The notes under the pieces: generated by a model | Databases searched by the model: none | What the model saw: the letters and a program-made list of their open reading frames with translations, nothing else | What the model was told of the DNA's origin: nothing | NCBI RefSeq assembly: GCF_005048855.1 | Contig: NZ_SUME01000001.1 | Span: 806,001-870,000, forward strand | Direction of reading: 5' to 3' | Origin: Sphingobacterium olei | Lineage (GTDB): Bacteria > Bacteroidota > Bacteroidia > Sphingobacteriales > Sphingobacteriaceae | Length of the DNA: 64,000 nt | Made by a program: the position numbers and the translations under genes | In this document: positions 1 through 8,579 of the stretch, one piece after another | How the letters are laid out: every line of letters begins with the position of its first letter | Position numbering within the stretch: position 1 is the first letter of the stretch

Positions 1-35
1 GTAACAGTATATAGCTGTCGAGATGTTGATATTTG
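1..35 (+). promoter_or_regulatory. Partial promoter of the YeeE operon
   Basis: Bases 28-35 read GATATTTG, one mismatch from the Bacteroidota -7 box TAnnTTTG. The first five bases of the window (GTAAC) lie where the right half (GTTAC) of the palindrome found at 1712-1725 and 2599-2612 should fall, with one mismatch. The left half would be outside the window, so the operator cannot be confirmed here. Confidence 0.35.
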
Positions 36-63
36 TATGCTGAACAATAAAAAAAATTTAACT

Positions 64-621
64 ATGCAGTGGATTTTAGAACCCTGGCCCTGGTATATAA
101 GTGGCCCTTTGATAGCCTTGACGATGTTTATGCTACTATATGTTGGCAAAAGCTTTGGAATGTCTTCCAACCTGAGAACCTTGTGTACCCTATGCGGAGC
201 GGATAAAACAAGTGATTTTTTTAAATTCGATTGGAAGAGCCAACGTTGGAATTTGCTGGTGATGACCGGAGCCGTTATAGGTGGCTTCGTGGCTTCAAAT
301 TATTTGTCTGATGACCAGGTGCCTAACCTCAATCCCACGACCGTTGCGCAACTTCAGGCTACCGGCTTTGAAAGTGCAGGCAGTGCTTATGCACCGGCAG
401 AGTTGTTTGCAGAAGAAGCTTTATCCGATCCGAAAACTTTAGCCATCCTATTGATAGGAGGTATGCTCGTGGGTTTCGGAGCTCGATATGCGGGTGGTTG
501 TACCTCTGGGCACTCGATATCTGGAATCAGTAACTTGCAGCTGCCCTCCCTGATTGCGACGATGGGCTTCTTCATTGGTGGACTACTGATGATACATCTT
601 ATTTTTCCATTAATTTTTTAG
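64..621 (+). CDS. YeeE/YedE family transporter, N-terminal-half type
   Basis: Multi-pass inner-membrane protein of the YeeE/YedE (TsuA-like) family, whose members move thiosulfate or related sulfur compounds. The late segment has the hallmark GGCTSGH motif followed by a hydrophobic helix; a second cysteine pair (CTLC) lies near residue 40. At about 185 residues it is half the size of full-length YeeE, and the next gene supplies the other half. An in-frame ATG at 37 would sit 2 bases after the -7 box, so I prefer the ATG at 64, which leaves room for a leader and puts a hydrophobic helix at the N terminus. The following gene starts 5 bases after the stop, so the two are translated from one message. 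The exact substrate is inferred from the family and from the sulfur genes around it. Confidence 0.85.
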   Translation: MQWILEPWPWYISGPLIALTMFMLLYVGKSFGMSSNLRTLCTLCGADKTSDFFKFDWKSQRWNLLVMTGAVIGGFVASNYLSDDQVPNLNPTTVAQLQATGFESAGSAYAPAELFAEEALSDPKTLAILLIGGMLVGFGARYAGGCTSGHSISGISNLQLPSLIATMGFFIGGLLMIHLIFPLIF

Positions 622-626
622 ATCAG

Positions 627-1040
627 ATGAAAAGTATTATTTATTTAATTATCGGAACGTTTTTTGGAATCGTAATGTATAAGTCCGAAGCGGCATCCTG
701 GTTCCGGATATACGAAATGTTCAATTTCCAATCCATCCATATGTATGGTTTGATGGGCTCTGCCCTGGTAGTGGGTATCATAGGCGTTCAATATATCAAA
801 CGTAATAAAATAAAGGATGTACATGCCAATCCAATTATTATAACCGATAAAGAAAAGAGCTTTCCGCGCTACCTTATCGGCGGAATATTTTTCGGATTGG
901 GCTGGGCATTGGCAGGTGCTTGCCCGGGCCCTATGTTTGTGCTTGCAGGTGCAGGCTATTTTCCTATTTTAGTTGTAATTTTAGGTGCTGTATTAGGTAC
1001 ATGGGTTTACGGGTTATTAAAAGATAGGTTACCACATTAA
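627..1040 (+). CDS. YeeE/YedE family transporter, second half (DUF6691-like)
   Basis: A 137-residue membrane protein with about four hydrophobic segments. The motif ACPGPMFVLAGAG near residue 95 corresponds to the second conserved Cys-containing loop of full-length YeeE/YedE, so together with the upstream gene it rebuilds the two-repeat transporter. The split-gene arrangement is common in Bacteroidota and Proteobacteria. It is followed 12 bases later by the Crp/Fnr regulator on the same strand. Role inferred: uptake or export of a reduced sulfur compound across the inner membrane. Confidence 0.85.
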   Translation: MKSIIYLIIGTFFGIVMYKSEAASWFRIYEMFNFQSIHMYGLMGSALVVGIIGVQYIKRNKIKDVHANPIIITDKEKSFPRYLIGGIFFGLGWALAGACPGPMFVLAGAGYFPILVVILGAVLGTWVYGLLKDRLPH

Positions 1041-1052
1041 CACACTATAAAA

Positions 1053-1685
1053 ATGGATGAGTTAATTATCAATACATACGGAGGCATCTTTGAACAGGCA
1101 CTGATTGAAGAAATCGTATCGGTGGGCAAACTGGTCGAATTTAAAGAAGGTGATGTCTTGATTGATATCGGGAAATACATCAAAACAATGCCGCTACTGA
1201 TTCGAGGAGCTATTAAAATAATGCGCGAAGATTTTGATAACGGGGAGCTCCTCTTGTACTTTATTGAAAAAGGGGACACCTGCTCGATGACCCTTAGTTG
1301 CTGTATGGGTGACAAGAAAAGTGAAATTCGTGCGGTAGCCGAAAATGACGGATTGGTGGTCATGATACCCGTCGGTAAAATGGAAGAATGGATGGGTAGA
1401 TATAAAAGCTGGCGTGCATTTGTATTTCAGAGCTATGACAGTCGCTTTAAAGAGCTGCTATCGGCGATAGACAACATCGCATTTATGCATATGGATCAGC
1501 GTCTTTATAATTACCTTTACGAAAAGAGTAAGATAAACAACACCAAGGTTATAACCACCACCCACCAGGAAATTGCCTACGAATTGAACAGTTCAAGAGT
1601 CGTTATTTCGCGGTTACTTAAAGCTTTTGAACATGAAGGTAAGATTAAGCTGAACCGTAACAATATTGAATTGCTACGTTCTTAA
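1053..1685 (+). CDS. Crp/Fnr family transcriptional regulator
   Basis: A 210-residue regulator with an N-terminal cyclic-nucleotide-binding-type beta barrel (about 20-120) and a C-terminal winged helix (about 150-205) containing THQEIAYELNSSRVVISRLLK as the helix-turn-helix. A cysteine cluster C77, C83, C84 (CSMTLSCC) sits where cAMP-binding residues would be in Crp, and the usual cAMP-contact motif is absent. It therefore probably senses something else; redox or persulfide is my inference. It lies inside the sulfur locus and is the natural candidate to bind the palindromes at 1712-1725 and 2599-2612. It is likely co-transcribed with the two transporter halves. Confidence 0.88.
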   Translation: MDELIINTYGGIFEQALIEEIVSVGKLVEFKEGDVLIDIGKYIKTMPLLIRGAIKIMREDFDNGELLLYFIEKGDTCSMTLSCCMGDKKSEIRAVAENDGLVVMIPVGKMEEWMGRYKSWRAFVFQSYDSRFKELLSAIDNIAFMHMDQRLYNYLYEKSKINNTKVITTTHQEIAYELNSSRVVISRLLKAFEHEGKIKLNRNNIELLRS

Positions 1686-1711
1686 AAAAAGACTATAAAT
1701 GTTGATCTTCT

Positions 1712-1755
1712 GTAACAAATGTTACTGCCTGTGCTAGTGTGACATGCTACTTTTG
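1712..1755 (+). promoter_or_regulatory. Palindromic operator plus -7 box upstream of tauE
   Basis: GTAAC-AAAT-GTTAC is a perfect inverted repeat at 1712-1725. A consensus -7 box TACTTTTG lies at 1748-1755. No TTTG element is present at the -33 position, where the palindrome ends, as expected of an activator-dependent promoter. The distance from palindrome centre to the -7 box is 29.5 bases, identical to the site at 2599-2642. Confidence 0.7.
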
Positions 1756-1782
1756 TTTCATAACAATTTAAATCATGGAAAT

Positions 1783-2586
1783 ATGGCAGCGGAAGTTACC
1801 GGATACATTTTAGCAGTTTTTGTCGGCATCTCGTTAGGACTGGTCGGTAGCGGCGGCTCCATTCTTACTGTTCCTATTTTGGTATACGTAATGGCTGTAG
1901 AACCTGTACTGGCAACGGCTTATTCGCTCTTTGTGGTAGGAACAACCTCTCTGGTGGGCGGTGTACAAAATGCGCTACACAAAAAAGTTGATTTCAAGAC
2001 CGTCCTGATTTTTGGAATTCCGTCTATCCTAGCGGTATATATGACCAGAGCGTACTTGATGCCTCTGATTCCGGATGTTTTATTTACGACAGAAGCTTTC
2101 CAATTTACGAAATCCATCGCTTTGATGGTGTTATTTGCCCTAGTGATGATTTTTGCATCTATCTCCATGATTCGACCTTGTAAGAGCTGTACCGAATCGG
2201 AAGATACGAAGATCAAATACAACTATCCGATGATCTTATTGGAAGGCACGCTAGTAGGGACACTTACAGGATTGGTCGGCGCCGGCGGAGGGTTTTTGAT
2301 AATTCCAGCATTGGTGCTTCTGGCAAAAATGCCAATGAAATTGGCGGTCGGAACCTCCTTATTGATCATCGCAGCTAAATCGCTTTTAGGTTTTTTAGGC
2401 GACTTACAAGGTGATGAAGCGGTTGATTGGACCTTGTTATCTGTATTCACTGGTTTATCTGTTGTCGGAATCTTTATAGGAATCTTCCTCACTAAAAAAA
2501 TTAAAGGAAACAAACTCAAAGCCGCTTTTGGCTGGTTTGTGCTGCTCATGGGAATCTATATCCTGATAAAAGAATTATTTCTATAA
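1783..2586 (+). CDS. Sulfite exporter TauE/SafE family protein
   Basis: Inner-membrane permease of the TauE/SafE family (about 267 residues, normal length) with two homologous halves, each beginning with a glycine-rich GLVGSGGS or GLVGAGGG motif followed by hydrophobic helices. The family exports sulfite, sulfoacetate or related anions. An ATG at 1744 is in frame but precedes the -7 box at 1748-1755, so transcription would start after it; the ATG at 1783 is the likely start. The next gene on the strand encodes a CstB-like persulfide enzyme. In the Staphylococcus cst operon tauE stands with cstA/cstB in the same way, so export of sulfite or thiosulfate produced by persulfide oxidation is the likely job. 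Confidence 0.87.
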   Translation: MAAEVTGYILAVFVGISLGLVGSGGSILTVPILVYVMAVEPVLATAYSLFVVGTTSLVGGVQNALHKKVDFKTVLIFGIPSILAVYMTRAYLMPLIPDVLFTTEAFQFTKSIALMVLFALVMIFASISMIRPCKSCTESEDTKIKYNYPMILLEGTLVGTLTGLVGAGGGFLIIPALVLLAKMPMKLAVGTSLLIIAAKSLLGFLGDLQGDEAVDWTLLSVFTGLSVVGIFIGIFLTKKIKGNKLKAAFGWFVLLMGIYILIKELFL

Positions 2587-2598
2587 ATAAATGGAAGT

Positions 2599-2642
2599 GT
2601 AACCCATGTTACCGTACAAGTAATTCGCAGATGGTAAATTTG
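2599..2642 (+). promoter_or_regulatory. Palindromic operator plus -7 box upstream of the CstB-like gene
   Basis: GTAAC-CCAT-GTTAC is a perfect inverted repeat at 2599-2612, followed by the -7 box TAAATTTG at 2635-2642. The spacing equals that at 1712-1755 and there is again no TTTG at -33. Confidence 0.7.
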
Positions 2643-2677
2643 TAGTATAAAATTAGTAATATTAAAAAAATAAAAAT

Positions 2678-4060
2678 ATGTTTTTTCAACATGTATATGA
2701 TAGAAGTTTAGCTCAGGCGAGTTACTTTGTTGGTTGTCAGGCAAAAGGCGAAGCCATCGTGATCGATGCGCAAAGGGATATGGACGTATATCTGGAAATT
2801 GCAAGACAGAACAATATGAAGATAACACATATTGCCGAAACCCACATCCATGCCGATTTCCTCTGTGGTTCGCGGGAGCTGGCGGCGGTAACTGGTGCTC
2901 AACTGTATCTTTCTGATGAAGGTGGCGAAGACTGGCAATATCAGTTTCCGCACGTTGGGCTAAAACACGGTGATAAGATTAATGTTGGAAACCTGACTTT
3001 AGAGGTTCTCCATACGCCCGGACATACGCCCGAGAGTATCAGCTTTTTGTTGACAGACCATCCTGCAACGGATAAGCCCGTTATGGTTTTTACAGGAGAT
3101 TTTGTTTTTGTTGGCGATATTGGTCGCCCGGATCTGCTTGAAAAGGCGGCAGGGCTGATCGGTACGCAGGAAAATGGAGCGAAACAGATGTACCAATCCG
3201 TCAAACGTTTTGCCGAATTGCCTGATTATGTGCAGATGTGGCCGGGACACGGTGCGGGTTCGGCCTGCGGCAAAACACTGGGAGCGGTTCCAAGTTCAAC
3301 TGTTGGATATGAGAAAATTCGTAACTGGGCTTTTCAATATGAAAATGATAAAGACGGATTTATCCAATATCTGTTGGACGGACAACCGGAACCACCGAAG
3401 TACTTTGCAATGATGAAACATCTCAATAAGGTAAACCGCCCATTGCTAGTAGAAGTGCCCAAACATCCAAAATTGACAAAAGCACAATTTCTAACAGCTT
3501 ATGAAAACGGACTTAAAGTTATCGACACCCGTAATAAAAAAGATTTTGCCGACGGATTTATCCCCAATAGTATTAATATACAGGGCAACAACTCGTTTTC
3601 TACCTGGGCGGGATGGCTATTGAATTATCAGGAGCAATTTATATTGATCGCTGAGGATAGTGAGATCGAGGAGCTAACACGAAAGCTGATGCGTATCGGA
3701 CTGGACAATATATACGGATATATTTCAAACGTAGAAGAGCAGGGATTGAAATTGGAAACTGCAGAGGTTATCGATATGGAGGAGTTCAAATCCTATATCG
3801 GTAATCGGGATGTACAGATCGTGGATGTAAGGGGACTTTCGGAATATGAGGCCTACCATGTTGACGGTGCTGACCATGTATTTGTCGGTACTCTGCCCGA
3901 TAACCTGGACAAATTTAGTAAAGACAAACAAATCGTAATCCATTGCCAAAGTGGAGACAGGGCAACTATTGCACAATCGTTGTTAGCGAAGTACGGCTTT
4001 AAAGATGTCAAAAACTATTCGGCAGGAATGAAAGAGTGGATGGCCTGTGGTAGTTTGTAA
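2678..4060 (+). CDS. MBL-fold/rhodanese protein, CstB-like persulfide dioxygenase-sulfurtransferase
   Basis: Residues 1-250 form a metallo-beta-lactamase domain: motif HIHADF (H56, H58, D60, F61), then HTPGHTPES, FTGD and a late WPGHGAGSACG. Two rhodanese domains follow: the first (about 265-355) lacks a catalytic cysteine, the second (about 365-460) carries it in HCQSGDR (C423). This order and length (460) match staphylococcal CstB, which oxidises persulfides and transfers sulfane sulfur to give thiosulfate. Persulfide dioxygenases usually have HxHxDH; here the last His is Phe, which is compatible with a mononuclear iron site. It has its own promoter and ends 7 bases from the convergent antiporter gene. 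Likely cytoplasmic. The exact reaction is inferred. Confidence 0.85.
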   Translation: MFFQHVYDRSLAQASYFVGCQAKGEAIVIDAQRDMDVYLEIARQNNMKITHIAETHIHADFLCGSRELAAVTGAQLYLSDEGGEDWQYQFPHVGLKHGDKINVGNLTLEVLHTPGHTPESISFLLTDHPATDKPVMVFTGDFVFVGDIGRPDLLEKAAGLIGTQENGAKQMYQSVKRFAELPDYVQMWPGHGAGSACGKTLGAVPSSTVGYEKIRNWAFQYENDKDGFIQYLLDGQPEPPKYFAMMKHLNKVNRPLLVEVPKHPKLTKAQFLTAYENGLKVIDTRNKKDFADGFIPNSINIQGNNSFSTWAGWLLNYQEQFILIAEDSEIEELTRKLMRIGLDNIYGYISNVEEQGLKLETAEVIDMEEFKSYIGNRDVQIVDVRGLSEYEAYHVDGADHVFVGTLPDNLDKFSKDKQIVIHCQSGDRATIAQSLLAKYGFKDVKNYSAGMKEWMACGSL

Positions 4061-4067
4061 TATATGG

Positions 4068-5315
4068 CTATTTCTGGATTTTTCCTTCTGCAACTTGCTC
4101 TTGTAAACGATTCATGATAGGAGTCGCAGTTAATCCATGCATAACGATCGAAAATAACACAGTGATACCCACTATTGCCCACAATTCGTCTTGATGTACG
4201 AACTCGGCCTCATCAAGCGCAAAGGCAAGGTAGAATGCAGAACCCATACCTCTTATTCCAAAGAAGCTGATGGTGAGGCGCTCCTTCCAGTGCATTTTTG
4301 ACCCCATAAGGGAGAGGTAAGCTAAAGCAGGTCGTACTACTAAGAGAAATAAAAGTGAAAATAGCACAATCCGTAGCGTTAGTGGCGCTAGTATACCAGT
4401 GACAAGCGTGCCTCCAAAAAAGATTAATAGGATACCGAGCAACGCACGCTCTGTCTGGTCGGTAAAGGAATGGAGTTGTTGATGGTAATCGTGGCCTTTT
4501 TCGGCATGTCGTAGCGTGAGCGCCGCTACGAATACAGCAATAAAGCCGTAGCCATGCATTAGTTCTGTGAATCCATAGGTACATAATGTGAGTGATATGG
4601 CCAAAAAACCATCCCCGTGTTTAATTAAATTATACTTCTTTGAAACGGTAAATACCAGGTAACCGACTAGCTTACCGCAAAGCCACCCCAGCAACAAGCC
4701 TGCAGCAATCTTATATATAAGATGATAACCAAACCAATGCATCAGCCGCAACTCCTCACCACCCGCGGCCAAAGCTATCGTGATTGCTAGCCACGTGAAT
4801 GGAAACGCCATCCCGTCATTTATGCCTGCTTCCGCCGTTAAGGCAAACTTCGATCTGGATTTGATCTTCTCGTCTGGCGGTCCAATCTGAACGTCTGCTG
4901 CCAAGACCGGATCGGTAGGCGCAAGAACTGCTGCAAGAAGGAATGCCGATGGTAAAGCGAGGCCCAACATGTAGTATCCAAGTATACCACAAACAATCAT
5001 ACATAACAACATCGCAATCCCAACCAGCTTTATCGGATTTGACCACTTTCTAAAGGAAAAAGCATGATCTATTTTGATCCCGGTTCCCATAAGAGAGATG
5101 ATGACGATAAGTTCGGTCAAGTGAACCGCTAACGCTGGATTGTCTTTTGGGAGAGGTGAGGGGAGCAGAGTGGGCCACGTCCAATAGATGAGTACACCCG
5201 CAGCAACATAAATTAATGAATAAGATACGCCCGTCTTTTTTGTTATGGCCGGCATAAAGGCCATTCCTAAGCTGGCAAGGCCTACAAGAAGCATGATAAG
5301 AAAATATATATCCAT
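4068..5315 (-). CDS. Cation:proton antiporter (CPA1/NhaP type)
   Basis: A 415-residue membrane protein with about 12 hydrophobic segments. It has the PTDPVLAAD motif of CPA1 antiporters around residues 130-140 and a second acidic motif EAGINDGMAFP near residue 160, both part of the ion path in NhaP-type proteins. The family exchanges Na+ or K+ for H+ across the inner membrane. It is transcribed alone and convergently with the CstB-like gene. Nothing in the sequence ties it to sulfur metabolism, so I treat it as a neighbour only. Confidence 0.85.
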   Translation of the reverse strand: MDIYFLIMLLVGLASLGMAFMPAITKKTGVSYSLIYVAAGVLIYWTWPTLLPSPLPKDNPALAVHLTELIVIISLMGTGIKIDHAFSFRKWSNPIKLVGIAMLLCMIVCGILGYYMLGLALPSAFLLAAVLAPTDPVLAADVQIGPPDEKIKSRSKFALTAEAGINDGMAFPFTWLAITIALAAGGEELRLMHWFGYHLIYKIAAGLLLGWLCGKLVGYLVFTVSKKYNLIKHGDGFLAISLTLCTYGFTELMHGYGFIAVFVAALTLRHAEKGHDYHQQLHSFTDQTERALLGILLIFFGGTLVTGILAPLTLRIVLFSLLFLLVVRPALAYLSLMGSKMHWKERLTISFFGIRGMGSAFYLAFALDEAEFVHQDELWAIVGITVLFSIVMHGLTATPIMNRLQEQVAEGKIQK

Positions 5316-5515
5316 TCGTGTCGATTCGTTTCATAGTACAACATCGTATGTGCCCTAAATGTTCTTGTTAAAAGTGCACGTATCAATCTCATTGTTCGTA
5401 ACCCGATAGAAGTCTTAACCTGTAAACCTATGTGTAGATAATTGGAGAACAGTTGCACAAATATGCATACTTGATTATCCGGCGACAGAAATATTTGTAT
5501 ATTTTTATACTAATT

Positions 5516-5532
5516 TAAACAAAAATAGTTTA
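5516..5532. promoter_or_regulatory. Candidate MarR operator before the carotenoid operon
   Basis: TAAAC-N7-GTTTA is an inverted repeat 33 bases before the marR start, in an AT-rich promoter region. MarR proteins bind short palindromes in their own promoters. The arms are short and AT-rich, so chance occurrence is possible. Confidence 0.25.
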
Positions 5533-5564
5533 TTATTGTACTAATATATAGACGGATTGAAGAT

Positions 5565-6233
5565 ATGAATTATAAACTAGTAAAAAATATAATCGACTTG
5601 GTACAACAGTTCGAAATTGAAACAAATAAAATACAAGGTAGAGATCTGGAAAAAGAGGATTTCATAGCATGGATCGTAAAAAGTAACACAGTGCTATCCG
5701 TCCAAGAACCGCAGTGGGAGGGCAAGGAACAGGGCAGGAGTGCAGAGAGTGTGATCAGTACACTGTTGGTTCAACTTAATCGTTATGCTAAATTATACTC
5801 TAAATCGGCGATAGCAGATTCTGATTTCTCCACGCAGGAGGAATTTATTTATTTGATTAATTTACGTGCTTTTGGAGGAATGACCAAAATGCAACTCATC
5901 CAACGTAACGTTCACGAGAAACCGTACGGTATCCAGATTATTAATCGGCTATTAGCCCAGGGTTGGATAGAACAGGTAGACTCATTAGTGGACAAACGGA
6001 GCAAAATCATTTTTATTACGGAAGCGGGTAACCTGACTTTAGAAAGTCAAATGGCAAAAATAAGGCAGGCGACCAGCGTGGTGTCGGGCAACTTGAGTAC
6101 CTCGGAGAAAATGGAGCTCATACAGCTGCTTAATAAGCTGGTTAATTTTCATCAAACTATTTACGAACAAAATTTGGATACGACCGAATTACTGGAAGTA
6201 GCATATCATAATCATTTGATGAACAGCAATTAA
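5565..6233 (+). CDS. MarR family transcriptional regulator of the crt operon
   Basis: A 222-residue winged-helix protein: dimerisation helices at about 1-90, then a helix-turn-helix and wing (about 95-160) with the typical DKRSKIIFITEAG wing. It is longer than the usual 150-residue MarR owing to an N-terminal extension. It is the first gene of the carotenoid cluster, 15 bases before crtI on the same strand, so it probably controls the operon and itself. The effector is unknown. Confidence 0.85.
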   Translation: MNYKLVKNIIDLVQQFEIETNKIQGRDLEKEDFIAWIVKSNTVLSVQEPQWEGKEQGRSAESVISTLLVQLNRYAKLYSKSAIADSDFSTQEEFIYLINLRAFGGMTKMQLIQRNVHEKPYGIQIINRLLAQGWIEQVDSLVDKRSKIIFITEAGNLTLESQMAKIRQATSVVSGNLSTSEKMELIQLLNKLVNFHQTIYEQNLDTTELLEVAYHNHLMNSN

Positions 6234-6248
6234 TAAAATAATTTTTAG

Positions 6249-7733
6249 ATGAAAATAGCGATTATAGGTTCGGGGTTCTCAGGTATTTCTGCCGCTGCTT
6301 ACGCAGCTAAAGACGGGCATGAGGTTCATGTGTACGAAAAGAACATCACTTTTGGCGGAAGGGCAAGGCAGTTTACGACCGATAATGGGTACACCTTCGA
6401 TATGGGGCCAAGCTGGTATTGGATGCCCGACATAATCGAAAATTTTTTTCGGGATTTTGGAAAATCAGCGATTGATTTTTACGACTTGGTATCGCTTAAT
6501 CCGCAATTCGAAATGGTATTTGCAGACGAGGTAATTGCACTCCCAGCCGACTATGCTGAGATGAGAACCTTATTTGAGCATATCGAAACAGGCGCTGCAG
6601 ATCGGCTAGACGACTTCATGATCGATGCCAAATATAAGTATGAGGTGGGAATGATGGATTTTGTGAACAAGCCCTGCCACTCCTGGTTTGAATTCGTGTC
6701 GTTAAAAATAGCTAAAAGTGCACTAAAGATGGATCTGCTAAGCGATTTCAGCAAGTTCGTCCGTAAATATTTTACCCATCCGAAGTTGATAACCTTAATG
6801 GAGTTTCCGGTTATATTCTTAGGCGCAATGCCGGATAATATTCCAGCGCTATACAGTTTGATGAATTATGGTGGCTATAAATTGGGTACCTGGTATCCAA
6901 TGGGAGGTTTCGTAAAAATCATTGAAGCTATGATGTCCGTGGCGAAAGAGCTGGGTGTGCAGTTTCATGCTAATGCGCCGGTACAGCAAATCGTGGTGGA
7001 AGATAGGTATGCTAGAGGGCTGCGGATTGACGGCGCACTTGTCATCGCGGATGCTATCATCGCTTCAGCAGATTATCACCATAGTGAACAATTGTTGGAG
7101 CAGAAATACCGAAATTACGACGAATTGTATTGGGAAAGCCGCACTTTTGCGCCCTCGTGTCTGATCTACTACCTAGGCTTTGATCGTACGATTCCAGACC
7201 TTACACACCATACACTATTCTTTGAACACGACCTGTACCAACAGGCTAAAGAAATCTACGAGGAAAAAAAATGGCCTTCAAATCCGCTGTTCTATGCTTG
7301 CTGTCCGTCGAAAACGGATCCGGGGGTAGCACCCGAAGGGCATGAGAATCTATTTTTGCTGATGCCGATCGCGACAGGTCTAGACGATAGAGAGGAGACG
7401 CGTGAGCGCTATTTTAGACAAATGATCTCCCGTCTGGAAAAGCACACGCAAACCACCGGTCTGCTAGAGCGGGTAACGTACAAAAGAAGTTTTTGTATAG
7501 CCGACTTTGTAGCCGACTATCATGCGTTTAAGGGCAACGCTTACGGTCTTGCCAATACCTTACGGCAAACGGCCGTGTTTAAGCCTTCTGTTCGCAACCG
7601 CAAGGTGAGAAATCTATTTTACACGGGGCAACTTACTGTTCCTGGTCCTGGTGTGCCTCCAGCTATTATATCGGGAAGGATCGTAGCACAGGAGGTCTGT
7701 GCGTTATCAACATCTATACATGTAAATTATTAA
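6249..7733 (+). CDS. crtI: Phytoene desaturase CrtI
   Basis: FAD-dependent phytoene desaturase (494 residues, normal length) that converts phytoene to lycopene at the inner face of the membrane. The N-terminal dinucleotide-binding motif is IIGSGFSGISAAAYA with a terminal EKN, and the C-terminal CrtI signature LFYTGQLTVPGPGVPPAIIS is present. It sits between marR and crtB, with 3 bases separating it from crtB, so expression is operonic. Desaturase and ketolase paralogs share this fold; the adjacent crtB and the cyclase make the phytoene desaturase reading the best one. Confidence 0.95.
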   Translation: MKIAIIGSGFSGISAAAYAAKDGHEVHVYEKNITFGGRARQFTTDNGYTFDMGPSWYWMPDIIENFFRDFGKSAIDFYDLVSLNPQFEMVFADEVIALPADYAEMRTLFEHIETGAADRLDDFMIDAKYKYEVGMMDFVNKPCHSWFEFVSLKIAKSALKMDLLSDFSKFVRKYFTHPKLITLMEFPVIFLGAMPDNIPALYSLMNYGGYKLGTWYPMGGFVKIIEAMMSVAKELGVQFHANAPVQQIVVEDRYARGLRIDGALVIADAIIASADYHHSEQLLEQKYRNYDELYWESRTFAPSCLIYYLGFDRTIPDLTHHTLFFEHDLYQQAKEIYEEKKWPSNPLFYACCPSKTDPGVAPEGHENLFLLMPIATGLDDREETRERYFRQMISRLEKHTQTTGLLERVTYKRSFCIADFVADYHAFKGNAYGLANTLRQTAVFKPSVRNRKVRNLFYTGQLTVPGPGVPPAIISGRIVAQEVCALSTSIHVNY

Positions 7734-7736
7734 ATT

Positions 7737-8573
7737 ATGAAGCATTTATTCGATGAGTTATCTTTTAGGGTGAGTAAAGAGACAACAAAAAAGTACAGTA
7801 CAAGCTTCTCGCTAGGTATCTTGGCGTTGAATGAAGAAATTCGCCCGGCTATTTATGCGATCTATGGCTATGTGCGACTGGCGGACGAAATTGTGGATAG
7901 TTTTCATGATTACGATAAAGAGCAGTTAATGAAACGCTTTAGACTGCAGACAAAAGAGGCTTTAGAGGAGCGAATTTCGCTGAATCCTATCTTGAATACG
8001 TTTCAGCATGTTGTGCATGAATACCAGATCGATCATGAACTGATCGATACGTTTCTAAGAAGTATGGAAATGGACCTTCAAACAATTGATTATAATTCGG
8101 AATTATATGATACCTATATCCTGGGCTCTGCGGAGGTTGTAGGACTGATGTGCCTACAGGTGTTTGTAAAAGGGGATAAATCGGAGTACGAACGACTAAA
8201 GCCCTATGCCATGCGCCTGGGATCTGCTTTTCAGAAAGTAAATTTTTTACGTGACCTTAAAGATGATTTCCATATCCTGGGACGCACCTATTTCCCGAAT
8301 GTGGATCTAAATGCCTTTACCTGCGAGGTAAAAACCACTATAGAGGCCGAGATAAAAAGCGAATTTGACGTGGCACTAACAGGTATTAAGATGTTGCCAA
8401 CCTCGTCTAAATACGGTGTTTACCTCGCTTACAGGTACTATATATCTTTATTTAATAAGATTAAGTGTACATCGGCGGAAAAGATTATCAATCAGCGTAT
8501 ACGTATTAACAATGGAAAAAAGCTCTCTTTGATGATGAGTTGTTACTTTCAATATAAATTGGCCATGCTTTAA
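7737..8573 (+). CDS. crtB: Phytoene synthase CrtB
   Basis: Squalene/phytoene synthase family protein (278 residues) that condenses two geranylgeranyl diphosphates to phytoene. Both Asp-rich Mg-diphosphate motifs are visible: RLADEIVDSF near residue 55 and NFLRDLKDDF near residue 165. The conserved start KYSTSFSLG is also present. A geranylgeranyl diphosphate synthase gene (crtE) is not in the window, so the precursor must be made elsewhere. Operonic, 6 bases before the next gene. Confidence 0.95.
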   Translation: MKHLFDELSFRVSKETTKKYSTSFSLGILALNEEIRPAIYAIYGYVRLADEIVDSFHDYDKEQLMKRFRLQTKEALEERISLNPILNTFQHVVHEYQIDHELIDTFLRSMEMDLQTIDYNSELYDTYILGSAEVVGLMCLQVFVKGDKSEYERLKPYAMRLGSAFQKVNFLRDLKDDFHILGRTYFPNVDLNAFTCEVKTTIEAEIKSEFDVALTGIKMLPTSSKYGVYLAYRYYISLFNKIKCTSAEKIINQRIRINNGKKLSLMMSCYFQYKLAML

Positions 8574-8579
8574 TGACAT

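Noticed and set aside
1037..1363. 108-codon open frame on the minus strand
   Set aside because: Antisense to the Crp/Fnr gene, without family features.
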